Positions 45,202 to 57,442 of a stretch of DNA of 64,000 bases are shown here, piece after piece. Origin of the DNA: Spirometra erinaceieuropaei. Taxonomy: Eukaryota > Platyhelminthes > Cestoda > Diphyllobothriidea > Diphyllobothriidae. A program made the position numbers and the translations under genes. The stretch is taken from NCBI GenBank assembly GCA_902702965.1, contig CACRXP010000683.1:137907-201906 (forward strand). Direction: 5' to 3'. Each line of letters starts with the position of its first letter. The first letter of the stretch is position 1. The notes beneath the pieces were generated by a model. The model saw nothing but the letters and a program-made list of their open reading frames with translations. It searched no databases and had not been told where the DNA came from.

Positions 45202-47066
45202 ACAGTGCGTAACCTATCTCATGAAATATGATAACGGAATCTGATGGGAGAATTACTGGATACCTTTAACGTTGAGCATTTTGTACGCTCATCCATTTCC
45301 TTCAATAAAATGTCCCTTTCTTGTGCAGAAACTGTGTTTACGTAATTATATCAAGTAAAATATCAGTAAATTTTGAGCGAAAATAGACGTTGGAATATAT
45401 TCATGCAATTTCCTATGCTAATACCTGTCCTAGATTCCGGTAACGCATCTGAGCGATTTTTTATTGAAAAGATAGTAATTTGTCCGCGAGAGTTTTAATA
45501 AACAGATTTTGCTGGACTAGAAATTTTATTTTTTGTCCGATGTAAATCATGGTGATCAACCTGCTAAAACAAAGGTTTTTTTATGTAAACCAGGGTTTTA
45601 ACGATTCCCAAATGTCATATTAGCAGGTCTGTCGGATTTGGTGTCCTAAAATGCAGTAATAACCCAGATAGAAATTCCTTTGTTTAAACGGGCTGAAATT
45701 GTTTTAACGTTTAGAAAATTCTACCTAATGTCACATAGATGACCACCACGATACGTTCATTTCCAGCATTAAACAAATAAATACTACTTGTCGTGTAGCT
45801 AAGTTTCTGTGCATACTTTATTCAAAAATAGAACGAGCAAAAAAATTAATGGTTTCAGCTAAATATCAGTATTTATATGGGCGTTCTGCCATGCATTCAA
45901 AATCGAAGACAAAGTCTAAAAGCGAGCAAAAACAATGGAAATGGCCTCAATGTATAAAGAAAGGCATGCTCTTACGTTTACGGTAGAAACATATTAGCAT
46001 TGCTTAGGAACGCGAAATAAACCGCCAAAAGTGTCAAATTTTTACTTAGCCTCGTCCTGTAAAAATACAAAGTTCACAGAGATCCGTCAACGGCGGGCAG
46101 TAATAAAGCACTTCTTAAAGGAGTAACTTATTACGAAAAGTTTTCATATTGTTCGAAGGCATATTCGTTGCTAACTTTCGTTGTGGACAGCCATTTTTCT
46201 CGAAAATGAAGTTTAATGTTTGAATAAGTTTTCTCATGTGACAAAAAACGACCATCTTCGTGAAAGGGAGAGCCCGAACACTCACTAATTCGGTAAATGC
46301 CTTCAAGAATAATCTTATTTTATGGTCCTTATCAGACAAGTAATTCAGAATCTATCTTTGTGGGCGATCGAGTGTAAGCACTGAAAATCATGAAGTATTC
46401 AGCAACACTTTGAGGCCGATCTTGAACTCGACGTAATCAAAAACGAACAAAAAGTGTAAATTTATTTAATGGAAGAAAATTCCTCTCTATAAATGGTATG
46501 TTTACGATCACGCCTGTCAGTTATATTTCAATTTATTAGGCAACGACCGCCCTCATGGCATGTCCCAATCGGTAAAATTAAGCTAAATCTAGCTTCTATT
46601 GTTGAACCCCATTCCATTTACTTCATGTGTGCCAAAAATAACACTGCCGACTGGAAGACTATTTTGGAATCTGCACTCAAAAAGTAGGCAGTCGTATATG
46701 AAATCACAGTACTTCTTAAAAGATATTTAGATGTTAACTTCATTAAAACACTGTTACTAGACGTTATTTTATGTCTAATTTTATATGTACTTTGTTTTTG
46801 GTATGAGAATAATTTATATACATCTAAAAATGAACTTTACTTAATTAGAACCATTTCTGACGTTTTCGGAATATTGCGCTTTTCAAAATAAATCGAAATT
46901 TCTAAACAACGCAACACTGTCTTTAGTATTTCTTTTATGTTTTTAATTTTTTTAAACTTTTACTTAATTAACACAGACATTTGACTCACGAAATGGTGTC
47001 TGTTTGTGAGTGATTGGCAATAATTCGTAAATTTCGACACGTTTCATGAGTTAGGTCACTAACTGT
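45202..47066 (+). mobile_element. TIR DNA element of about 1.87 kb, inserted in a SINE
   Basis: The left end ACAGTGCGTAACCTATCTCA (plus TGAAAT) and the right end TTTCATGAGTTAGGTCACTA (plus ACTGT) are inverted and share the TAACTCATGAAA word with the foldback family. The interruption of an otherwise continuous SINE defines both borders to within a few bases. No transposase is recognised. The only coding-like segment is the PH-like relic at 46491-46687. No clear target duplication: SINE bases at the junction differ. Confidence 0.7.
46491..46687 (+). pseudogene. PH-domain-like coding relic inside the TIR element
   Basis: Frame 1 reads KWYVYDHACQLYFNLLGNDR and PHG. After a frame change: GKIKLNLASIVEPHSIYFM, CAKNNTADWKTILESAL, KK, stop. 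The pattern W-Y-V..LYF...(D)RP.G.I.L..a.I..P..Y...A......W...L..AL matches the second half of a pleckstrin-homology domain, including the invariant Trp of the C-terminal helix. Copies at 8772-8900 and 32808-32890 keep parts of it. PH domains bind phosphoinositides or proteins and are not part of known transposases, so this would be a captured host exon. The assignment rests on pattern only. Confidence 0.4.
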
Positions 47067-47232
47067 GGCTGGCGACGGCTAATAAGCCAGAACTTGTCTT
47101 TCCAGTCTCCCCTGTCTTTTCCTATATCATGCATCCTTGTGTGAATACTGGTTGGACTCGAGAAAGAGCCCTTATGCCCAACGGGGCGAATGCGTTCCGT
47201 AGCACGATCGGTGAACGCCCATCTGCCACCAT
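47067..47232 (+). repeat. SINE, 3' part after the inserted transposon
   Basis: GGCTGGCGACGGCTAATAAG, CCAGTCTCCCCTGTC, TATATCATGCATCCTTGTG, CTGGTTGGACTCGAG, CACGATCGGTGAACGCCC. It begins at the body position where 45026-45201 stops. Confidence 0.8.
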
Positions 47233-47804
47233 ATACCCCTTGTACACACTGTGATTAAAGAAATGTCAATGTCTAAACGCTGCTTATTTGACTGAGTTAT
47301 GATACTTGGTGTTTCCTTTTTAGAACCAACTGTTTTTTTCTCTTTCTCTGTAATATGGACTTTGGAGTGACGTTTGATATCACACTATGGATGGCGAAAT
47401 GAAAATTTGACGAAGGGCATGGCAATTGAGCCAATCATCCTCGTCTGTGATAGTTTAAAACGTTTGGTTAGGATATCTTCTTTGGTTCATCAATAATAAC
47501 AGTTATGTGTCTAAAAGTGATCTGTAACGTTTTTGTGTATTTTTTTTCAAAAAAATCGATAGTACGCATGGAACAGATTGCTGTAAATCGATCTACGGCT
47601 TCCGAAGGACAGTAAAGTATTGTGCACCACAGGTTTCTAGACGTAAAATGACTGACTTGCTTGCGACAATGATTCTTAGCGCGCAGCAGTACTATTTTAG
47701 GCAAAACAGCACGGAGAGCAACTTTTTTATGTAGGATACACAATACCTGACATATGTCATAAGACCTTAGCCGAAATCCAAAAATGTGTTTTAAATAAGG
47801 TGTA

Positions 47805-48110
47805 CTAATAATTGGCGTGCCGTATAGTCCCAAGATATTTTAGGCACATCGCAATGTCGGCTTTTAAATGAACTTCCTTCCGGTCGTCAGCAAGAACCAC
47901 ACTTGGTAAAAAAGGCTACTATATTTGCATGACATTTTACCAGTTGGGTTTCGTTGATTCAATAAATTAAAATATATTTATTAGAAAAAAATGCATAAAA
48001 ATAAATTTTCCTGAACTAGTTTTATAGCATACTATGCATTATTTAAAGTTTTTACTCCGGAACCAGACATTTGACGATTTTATAAACACCAAAAGCGGAA
48101 AAAATGTGCA
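47805..48110. repeat. Foldback element, one arm
   Basis: CCGGTCGTCAGCAAGAACC, ACACTTGGTAAAAAAGGC, ATGCATAAAAATAAATTTTC and ACATTTGACGATTTTATAAA follow the arm order. The terminal part is lost. Confidence 0.5.
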
Positions 48111-48334
48111 TTAGAAAAACTTATTTGGCTTGTTTATTTGGTTTTCCTAGCCGGATAGGTAATGTCGATAGGCATTCAGTAGTATGCGGATGTTTTCTCT
48201 TTCACCCTTTTCGCAACATAGGCACAGCCAGTATTTTGCAAAAGGTGTATACTACTTCCGGCCGCTTGTCAACATTATGCGGTTATCTTGGATAAGCTGA
48301 TGTAGTTCGGGTCAAACATTCATATGCATTTTCG

Positions 48335-48520
48335 ATCCAGCTCTGAAAATTGTTGGTCCCAGAGATTTACTTCAAGCAAACGCACTAGGTTAGGAGAGGA
48401 CTAAAATTCTGGTCCTTCAAAATTAAAGTATGTATAAGACAGCACAATGAGTGAGTCATGCAGGGGTCAAAAAATAGACAAAGCACGCGTTTGGGCTTTT
48501 AGTTGGAACCTTTGTTTTCC
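48335..48520 (+). repeat. Dispersed repeat with GGCGAAACACGCGT end, copy d
   Basis: GAGTCATGCAGGGGTC, GACAAAGCACGCGTTTGGGC and TTTTAGTTGGAACCTTTG match the family end. Confidence 0.5.
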
Positions 48521-50046
48521 ATATGGTGGATCATGGTACAGTTTTGGCTTACTAGTTGATGGTTCAAAGAATACTTAGTGTTAAGAAAAAAAGGCACACG
48601 TAACTGCGAGGTTTATTGGAGTTATAAAGACAAGTGTTGAATGTGGATGACAAAAGAATCATTTGCTTAGTGCAACCTTATTTCCGAGTCGTTGGCGTGA
48701 GCCCTATGTTTGTCTTTATGTCGGACTAACTATTTCTGTCAATACCTTTTGACAGCAACAGATTTAACTCTGTTTGCTCTCCTGTTGTGCGCGAAGCAGG
48801 ACCTAAAAGCGGCATGTTTCCTCTCAAATAAATTCTTTCAGACAAATTTGCTTAGCACACCTTACATCGTTTGTCATTTTTAGCCTAAATGGGCTAAGTA
48901 CTTGAACCAAAACAAACAAATGTTTTTATTCATCATTTTTGACCCTTAAGTAATAAATAAATTTATTATGGCAATGGTAAGCTGGATGATCAACCCAGGA
49001 TGTGCACATGCTGTCTGTATATCGCCTGGAAATCGTACCGCCAACCTTTCTTGCAAAATTACTATTTTATCCCTATTCCCATCACTGAAGCCGTTGTAAG
49101 CAAAACTTCTCCATCTTAACCTCAACCCAACACTAGGCCGAAACATTTAAAAAACCAGCCTACCTACGATAATTCGGCAATGTGCTTGACTCTGTTCTGC
49201 TAAATTCCCAATATTGTCTCCAAACTAGATTCCTCCAACACGGGCGAAATCTGCTACCCTCAGTCTCCCAATAAAATAATTCATTTGATTCTTCTGAAAT
49301 AGGCTGGATGCAACTGTTTGAGTTCCATCGCGGGTGGTTGAGTAGGCTAGATGGAAGTCTTCAGGGGGGCCATATATATCCAACACGTAAAATTTTAATT
49401 GCTCAACACACTAAGCCGGCTTTAATGCCAAATTCTGCAGAGTAACGTCCAGATTTCCCCGCAGTTAGGAGGAACCAAGTAAGAGGCATGAGAATTTCCA
49501 CATTTCTCGTGGTGATAAGTACATCAGCCGCAGAGCAGCTGAGTATCACTGTGAGAAGGAGGGGAGAGAAGAAAAAACTAGCTAAAAGAGCAGCCATGTG
49601 GAATCATCTGTCAATTTCCTTCCTTCACTCCGTTGATTTGAAATTTCGTTTTGTTTCACTGCCTCGTGGTACAATTTAAGGTGCTGTAATTAAAACAAAT
49701 TTCTTTTGTTACACCAGGAATTTGAGTAGGAGCTTACGTATCATCGATTATTGTCCCTAAGGGTAGTCCTATTTGAACCATTACTTTCTCTGGTACAGTC
49801 AAGCAGTAGAGCGAAGCAGCATCTAACTTATATCACCGTATGGTGTGACCTCTCAGTTGACCGCAAACTAAGCTTTTTTTTTACTAAAAGCAATGTGAAC
49901 GCCGCACCCGGTAATTCAGAGATGATGCAATAACTTTAAAGATAGCCGGGTCATGCGGGCGGGATGGTTGAATTGAGAGGGAACCACCTAGAACTCGGCC
50001 AATGTCCTGCAAGGCGCATAGCACCCCCAAACTCAAATTTTCTGGC
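48521..50046. other. No recognised feature
   Basis: AT-rich, with no identifiable frame or repeat. Confidence 0.4.
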
Positions 50047-50300
50047 AGAAGCGAACAAACAAATTCCAGGCGGCAATCCAAGAGAAAAAGATGCGATCAC
50101 TGGAACAAGACGTTTATTGACCTGACGTTTCGGAGTCTTTCCCGAACCCATAATCAGAGACAGCCGCCCAAAGGATGGGCAGTATTTATAGGGCGCGGTT
50201 GTCAGTCAACCGCACGCCTACTATGTTTGATAGTACTCTTGTTCATCGCTGGGGGTCGTGGTTGATTGCTTATTGGTCCGTACTTGAATCGGTAATGACC
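50047..50300 (-). repeat. Penelope-like pLTR at the 3' end of an element
   Basis: Outer end AGAAGCGAACAAACAAATTC (plus strand). Minus strand reads CCCTATAAATACTGCCC (TATA at 50183-50190), the hammerhead-like core, GGTCAATAAACGTCTTG. It directly follows the GIY-YIG coding end at 50300-50760, so it is the downstream terminal repeat of that element. Confidence 0.72.
50121..50163 (-). ncRNA. Hammerhead-like motif, third copy
   Basis: Minus strand: stem I GTCT with AGGT (two G-U pairs), core CTGATTA (G8 changed to T), stem II GGGTTC/GACTCC (five of six), GAAAC and an intact GTC with the self-complementary ACGT. One core mutation probably inactivates it. Confidence 0.5.
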
Positions 50301-50760
50301 GGGGTTTCGTCACAGTTATCGATTCATGGCTAGAGACGGAAAGTCATGACTAATGCGGCACACATGGTTATCAACACTTGCGAGAATTTCAGCCTCGTCA
50401 AACTTAAAGGCGTGGCCGGGTCCCGTCGAACAAACTGCTGTCTGAGAGTTGGCCTCATTTCCCCTCACTGATTCTGCTGCATGCTCAACCATTCGCCCTT
50501 AGAGTAGTTGTAAACCTTCTTACCCGCGTAGTAGCTTTGTCTGCAGCTGCAACAGATCCGGTAAACGACTCACGAATCGTCTTGCCGGGACAGTGAGCCC
50601 TTCGGTCTCATGGGCTGGCGCTTGATGGTTGCCCCAACAAAGACCGCTAAAGGCGTTCCAAATATGTCTTCATATTTTTGATATCTGTTTCTGTAACGTC
50701 AACCTCAGAGCCCTAGTCTTGGCCTCTAGGTAAACCAAATGATGGAAATGCGTAGTTTTG
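50300..50760 (-). pseudogene. Penelope-like GIY-YIG domain, C-terminal end of the protein
   Basis: Minus strand: PLAVFVGATIKRQPMRPKGS, LSRQDDS, stop, VVYRICCSCRQSYYAGKK (the VVYRIxCxCGxxYxGExGR core). Another frame then has ANSQTAVCSTGPGHAFKFDE, AEILASVDNHVCRIS. Family members read VYRIWCSCGQSNYVGETGR and TGPGHxFxFDEAEILAxxDxxxxRxLLExW. Frameshifts and stops. The reverse transcriptase upstream (beyond 50760) is not readable. Confidence 0.68.
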
Positions 50761-53379
50761 GGGGTTTCTTGTCAATCCACTTGTTCGGCTTTTGCTTGTA
50801 TAACCAGATGGATTGAGCTAATAAACTCCGATTTTCAGTCCAATGTGTCAGCTAGTCCCCCTTCAATTCTGAAACTGCGGGATTTTTTAGATAGTACCCC
50901 ACCGCTTACGTCAGATTGCCTAATGAGGCAAGCTTCCGACGACAAGAGAAACGGCAACTGGCGAAATGGGGCGGAAATCTCAGCCGTCACCGTTAGGCTT
51001 CACAGACATTCCACAGTTTATGACTGTCTAATTGTCTAAATCATTTGTCCTAAACTTAAGGCGCGTAGTTTGGTGGTTCATATAAGGCCTAAGTTTACTT
51101 TTGCTTGTATATTTTTTCTCAGAGTCTTTTTTACTTGGAGAAAAGATGATTCCGTGGCAGATGTTTGGATTTAATAAGTCCCGGGTAACGATAGGCTGTA
51201 AGACCCACAAGTAGACAACAACTACAAATATATACCCTAAAATTCAGTGCGACTGTAAATATAACTTGTTATTCACCGCTCCCATTGTTTAAAATTTCTT
51301 TCCTTTACTGAGTAAATGTAAACTTAACAGTGGCGCTTTATTCAAAGTCCGTTATTTTTTGAAAGTTGCTTTTTGTTCGTTTTTTTATTGTCGCGCTTAC
51401 GTTTTTTGCCAAATGACAGCGTACGATAAGACTTTCGACAGAAATTTGCTTCTTTGCTGCGTTTTCCTTTCTGTGTGTTGTCCTACACTTAAAACCCCCT
51501 CTACAACCATTAAATGTATGACACAGTCCACAGGTTAGCTTTAGTTAGTTGTAGGTCCTACACCCTTTCGTTACCATGTCCCGAAGCGTTGGAGAAAACT
51601 TCAACCAAGTAGTACTTTAATCCACATAAAAGAATGAGCAAATAAACATCGCATTTATTTATTTAGAGGTTTCCTTACTCATTCTGGAATTAATTTACTT
51701 GAAGGTCCTAGATAAGAAGCTCTGCTTAGGCTGTACAAAGAAATTGTAGAACATTTTAAGTGTGTTAATTTAATGAATAATAACGTGGGTTTTGTAAAAT
51801 TTCTCTTATGTGACAGGCGTTTCAGTTCTTTTTGCGTGACCACGCTTGTCTTGGCATGCCGGTAATGCTGTCATTTACTGCGAAAAACGGAAACTCGCTT
51901 TCGTTCCAGATTTGCCTGCTACCTAACAAACAATATTTCTCAGTTCTTGAGGTTGTCCTAAAGTCGGGAACAATAATTTATTATCAGTTTGCGTTTCTGT
52001 AGGGCGTGTTAGGATGTTTTTTTCTATCATTTGTAAAACGTTCGGCCGAAGTTCCTACCCCTGTAAGAATAAAGTTGCATAGCAGTCAATTACGTTTTCA
52101 ATCCAACAGTCATGTTTTAGTGATTTATTGCACCAGAAAGCCGTATTAGTGCTCTTCGCAAGTTCACGAAACACCACTTCTTAGTAGTTAATAGACTTTG
52201 CACGATTAATCATATGGGTTCTGGTAAGTCCTCCACAAATACCGCAGAGGCATTTTTGCATCGCTAAATTCCATATTTCTCGTTCTGTGAATGGGGGAAG
52301 AGAAAAAAGTGCTTCAACATAATTTAAGTCAGGCTTTTGTGTTGAGTCCGTATTTTTGACGGTTTCAGCGCCTTTTAGGCGGAATAGACCATAATTCCGC
52401 CCCGGAAGATAAACTGCGAGAAAAGATAAGCAGAAACGATAAAATCACCAGGTTAAACAAGCGAGGCTTTCCGAAATATTCTGGCATGCACCATTCTCTC
52501 CTACTCGCCTTCCATATGAAAGTAGATAACTTTCGAATTTGCAGGACATCTGGTAGGAAGTTGCCGGCAAAAAACAAATCGCGCCGTGTGATATCCAGAA
52601 AAAAAAATTGAAAAACATCAATCAGACGACAAGCTCTACATATGCCTTTTAACTATGATCCCCAAGAGTTAGATGCAATCGTTATCAAAGCCGCTATCGT
52701 AATACAGACAATGGCTTGAGTTCTTTGTGAAAACTTACAGAATAACAAACAAATAATTGGTATTTAGGCGATAAGCGTTTTTCACTGGCATCCACGTGTT
52801 TTAATCCAAAGTCTCCCTTATTTTTAAAGCTAGAGTTTTGAAGAAAATAGACAGTCTATTAGTTTACAAGGAAGCGAGACGTTAAATTTCCAGCTTTAGA
52901 CAATTTAAGCCATTTGACGTCCAAAAATGTGTCTCGTCGCGCCAACTGACCTTGTCTACCGATCCTATATTCTCCTCGGTTCATTTCTTCTGACGAGGGG
53001 TTGGTTTCAATGACTTGAAAAGTTTCGAGTACAACCCGATTTTCCGAAACAGCCTTCTCTTTTTCAGCCAAAGTTGTGTTTACATAGTTCAGAATACAAA
53101 AGAAAGGGGATCCGTAAGCCGATAATTTGTCAAAGGGCCAGAGAGGTCGCTTCTGCAGGCTATGAAGAGCAAACGTCAGACGACGCACCAATTTAGGACA
53201 CTTGCAACTAAAACCATGAAAATGCGCACCCATACGAGTCTGTCAGTCAAAGACCTATGCTACCTGGGAGACGCACAATAAAGTGTCCGTGTACTGGGTA
53301 TTTGACAGGAGGACTTTCGCCGAATCTATCTCACCCGATCTTTCGGTATCTCCGGGAGTAGGCAAGTCAAGTCACTTGG
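50761..53379. other. No recognised feature
   Basis: Open frames at 50758-51039 (plus), 52365-52577 (minus) and 52859-53233 (minus, 124 codons) were inspected. The last is protein-like in composition but unrecognised, with no splice support. Confidence 0.35.
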
Positions 53380-54660
53380 AGGAGATCAGAAGAAGTATTG
53401 GATCAAAAAGTGAACTCTGTCGAGCAGGTTTGAAACGTTGCTGACATTGCAAAACTCCTCCAAAGTTTGGCGTGAGCCCTCTACCCTGATGGACTGCTCG
53501 TGATATGAAGGGGGACTTTATTACGGACAGTTCAGTCGAGCGCTGGTGTGGGCACTTTAAGCACATTCTCAACTTCAGCGATCAACCCATTATACTTTCA
53601 CCCTTCATCGAAGCGTAGTTTCACTCCTCTCAAGCTATGCAGCGTCATGTGACTCCCTGCTAAGGGATAAGTTGCTGATGGAATATTAAGAGGCTGCGCA
53701 ACAGCAAAGCCCCCGGCGATGAAGGTATTCCCCTTGAAATTCAAAAATCTTGTGTCAGCATTCTGGCGCCCTGCCTCCAGGTGAGGACTGAGTAGGCGTG
53801 GAGAGATGAGATCGCTTCTGATGACTGAGGCTCGGATACTCCTGTAATTGTCATCAGGAAATGAAATAAGACGAAGCCCGAGAACTACCTGGACACAAGA
53901 CTCATGGACATTGTCGCGAAAGTCTTTGTCCTCTTCCTTCTCAACAATTCCAGGCCGTGTCTGACCCTAGGACGAGACCCAGTCAAGCGGGCTTCCTAGC
54001 TGGGTGTGAATGCGTGGACAAGATACGCATAGTGATGCACATTCTGGACGTCGCCGCAGTTAACGGTGACGGAGGGTGGTTTCGTATATTGGCGTTGCTG
54101 CTGTGTTCGAGTCCATCCGTGGTGAGTCTCTGTGGCACATAATGGAGCTAGATGGTGTTCAGCCGAATATCATTGCCGTGGTCAAGATCTACTATCCCTC
54201 CACCGCAGCGCGAGTTCTCGTCCATAAACAGCTGTTCCAGCCCTTCCAAATTCGGTTAAGCTTTAGGCAAGGTTGTATCCAGTCGCCCAGTTCGTTCAAC
54301 TACGCCTTTCACTGGATTCTAAAGAAAGCCCTACGTGAAGTTGACGATGCTGAGTTGGCGGCCGGACGCTGACTGACTGCTCTAGACTACGATGACGAAA
54401 CCGCCTGGCTAACCTCATGCTTTACCGATTTAAATTCTATGATGTCATGGGTGAATGAGATTATTAAATCCTTCGGTTTACTCACGAACGCTGTGAAGGA
54501 TAAAGCGCTTTCAAGCAGCATTCCTGACCAGAAGAGGATATCCCTCGAGACAGGTGACTGTCAGTTTACAGAACGAGATAGCTTCAAACACGACGGGCGA
54601 GGCTGCTGCCGAATGGACGTCCAATACTATTATTCTTCCTAATTAGACGAAGTAGACGAC
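53380..54660 (+). mobile_element. LINE (non-LTR) reverse transcriptase remnant
   Basis: Frames in order: VERWCGHFKHILNFSDQPI (53535); RLRNSKAPGDEGIPLEI and LAPCLQ (53690-53790); AWRDEIASDD, NYLDTRLMDIVAKVF (53800-53920); FQAVSDPRTRPSQAGFLAGC and ECVDKI (53945-54030); YIGVAAVFESIRGESLWHIM, GVQPNIIAVVKIYYPST, IRLSFRQGCIQSPSSFNYAF (54080-54330); LDYDDETAWL, MSWVNEIIKSFGL, SSIPDQKRISL, DSFKHDGRG (54380-54610). These follow the LINE RT order, ending just after the thumb. The first catalytic Asp (family xDFxxAFDS) has become Gly, and YADD has become YDDE. No endonuclease or 3' tail. RTE/CR1-like in style; clade not resolved. Confidence 0.8.
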
Positions 54661-54751
54661 CATAGTGAACCACGACCATCGGAGAAGAAGCAAAATCTGA
54701 GTCTAGTACCCCAGCAAAATTAACTTTTTCAGATGTTTCCTAGTAATTAAA

Positions 54752-55070
54752 ACTGGGCATTCCACACTGGGGTTACAAAGCTGCAGGAAACATCTGAATG
54801 GCCTTTGTGGATTTTTTCAGTATCAGCACACCTTACCGTAGGCAGAGTAACAGTACCGACAAAGGCAAGGGAGACTTGGATGGCCGTTCCTGGCTTATTT
54901 GCAGTCGTCAGCCAGTAATGCCCAACTTTTGAGGCCGGCAACCCTCTAGGTGTTCAACCCCCTGTGGTTCGAACCAGCGTTCTGCTGGCTCGAAGTCCAG
55001 CAAGTGAGTCGCGCTATCATTGTCCTGCTGCTCTTTGATGGGTCTTGTTGACAATGGTAGAAGAGAGCTC
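54752..55070 (-). repeat. SINE, minus orientation, diverged anticodon
   Basis: Minus strand: ACTTGCTGGACTTCGAGCC, CGCTGGTTCGAACC (B box), TTGGGCATTACTGGCTGACG, AAGTCTCCCTTGCCTTTGTC, CGGTACTGTTACTCTGCC. The anticodon triplet reads TCG rather than TCT. Confidence 0.75.
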
Positions 55071-57442
55071 ATAGATCATTCAGGCGGTGCCTGTACTCGC
55101 TTTGACCTAAAGCCCTTTTTGTGATTGCTGGACACTTTTCCTTCGGTTCTTCCTGCCCTCCATATACTTGGACGTGTTTTATTTTTTTAGGCGACAACTA
55201 TGTTGAGTAAATACTACTTACTCTCACTTGTTCAGCCGTCGCCAAATGTTTTATTATCAATAAATTCGGCTATCAGTGTTTGTCTCAGAATTAAATTAAG
55301 TTGTTAGGAGACAAAAGTTGGTTCATCGCACTACTCCAAATCTTGACCGAATGTTGCGAATCGACAGAAATTGACATACAGACGGCATAACACCTTTATT
55401 TAATTTAACTGCAATGTTTAACCTATACGACCTCCCTTCAGCTAAGCGGCGATGGCCGACGGACCGTGGCGGGTGTCTACTTTAAGATAAACCTCACCAA
55501 TTTGAAACCTTTACTCCCCGGCTTGGATAAATGATTCCAAATCGACTGTGATCTTGCCGGCTATTCCAAACTCTAATGATACAGACTGACGTCCGGCTCG
55601 CCACGTCAGGCGAATATATCATGCCTCGGGGAGACCGAAGTTTTTGCTTGTGTTTATTTTTACTTCGGCCTGTGCCGTTCGAGCGACTCATAGTGGGCAT
55701 GCATGGCGTCAGTCCTTCGCAAAAGGACCACCACTGAGAGCAGGTTATTTCCACAGAGGTCGAAGGGCATGTGTAACCTGATGCAGCCCTGTAGCTGTTG
55801 TCGACAAAACATAGAGCTATAAATGGGTACTGGAAGTAGACTGGACTGTCTTTGATAACCACATTTGGTGCGACATTGTTAAGCATTATTAGCTGTTCTC
55901 GCAGTAGATTATGATTGTCCAATCATGATATCAAACAGTTGCAAACCGTTGCAAATGTAAGTTGATTTCCACTGTTCTAAGCGGTTTCCGATCTATTTTA
56001 ACTACTTTGAATGGTATTCAGAATACTTATGATTCGTCTGATTTACCGGTGCTGCTTTGTTGTCTAAAACCTTTGCTAAAGAGCATATGACACAAAAAGC
56101 TCTACACCTGCTGATCGATCTATCTAAAAAATACTTGTAAAGAGAGAAATTCTTTTTCTCATCTGATATACAAGTAATTGACAGGTGTGGCAAAGTCGGT
56201 TAACGGGAGAAGACTGCTTCTCAGGAGTTTCAACTTTTCAAAGATAAATATTCTCAGCGTTTTTCTTAAAGCTTAACATCCGTTAATGTATCTCCCCTGT
56301 CACGCAAAAGCCGTTTAATCCTAGGGAATTTCCTCTAAACGCTGGAGGATTAAAAGCTGCCGAATATGTTTGTGTATGACAGTTTTTGTATTCCCATTGA
56401 CAGAGGATTTTCCCTAATCCTATCCTTTAAAAGCTCTTAAAGTCGAAAGATACTTTGGATCTGCAGTGGGAGATTTTCGTCAGGTTTGGGTAAAAGACTT
56501 GCCCTTCTTAGTTTGAAAAACCATCGCCACAATTTGCCCGGCTTTTAGCCAACTTGCAGACCTGCCTGTTGCCCATTGTGGAGGCAATTGCGGATGGGAT
56601 TTTCTAAGATTTCCGGATGACATAGCCGCTGTTTTGGCTGCGATGGGGGGTTAAATGAACTACATTTGGGTAAACAAGGCGAGAGGAAGAAAGAAGAAAT
56701 ATGAAGAAAGCGTTTGCTTACCTTAAGACCTACTGTCGAAAATTTCCTCGTTTTGATCGGATCGCTCATTTTGTTACCTCTCGTTTAGTCACCGAAAAAA
56801 TCCAACTGATGTTATTAAGCGGTCGACAGTCAAAGCCAGTGATGCTAAACTTCCGTATACCATGCTTGCCAGAGCTATCTCATAAAATGTTAGCTTCAAT
56901 TATGGAAGGCGTTTTTAATTTGAAAAGATTACTCCTTTAGAATTATAATAATAAGCATCTTGCAATGTAATCCGGAGATTTTTCTATTACGATTGAGTGC
57001 AAGTGCTTGAACGAGTTTATTTTAGACCGTCCGAATCAGTCCTAAAAAGTGGCTTCATATGTACGCCTGATTATTTTTTTTGATTTTCGATGCACATATA
57101 AATTCGGATAGTTTAATAGAAAACATCACAACAGTATTGAGTATATTATTCATTTGGTAGCATACTGACTGCTTTTCAAAGCTTGTGCTAGAAGAAGGAG
57201 TCTTATTTGCTTCTAAAAGCTTTATCGAGTCCCTAATGATTTTCAACTTGACCTGCCACCAGAGGTGAGATCATGGTTTCCAAACTGCTTGTTGCCCACT
57301 CTTCATATAAGGAAATTCCTACATTTTTATATGCTATTTGGAAGATATTATATAAAATTTATAAAATTTTACTGAGCGGAGTTTGGCTCTGCAGCCCAAT
57401 TTGATTGATACCGTATGGTTAGAAATTACGCTAACTATACAT
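55071..57442. other. No recognised feature
   Basis: A minus frame at 55494-55922 (142 codons) and a plus frame at 56701-56940 (79 codons) have no recognised domains or repeat copies. Confidence 0.35.

Noticed and set aside
52859..53233. 124-codon minus-strand frame as a gene
   Set aside because: It is protein-like in composition, but I see no family resemblance, splice context or repeat conservation. Left only as a note.
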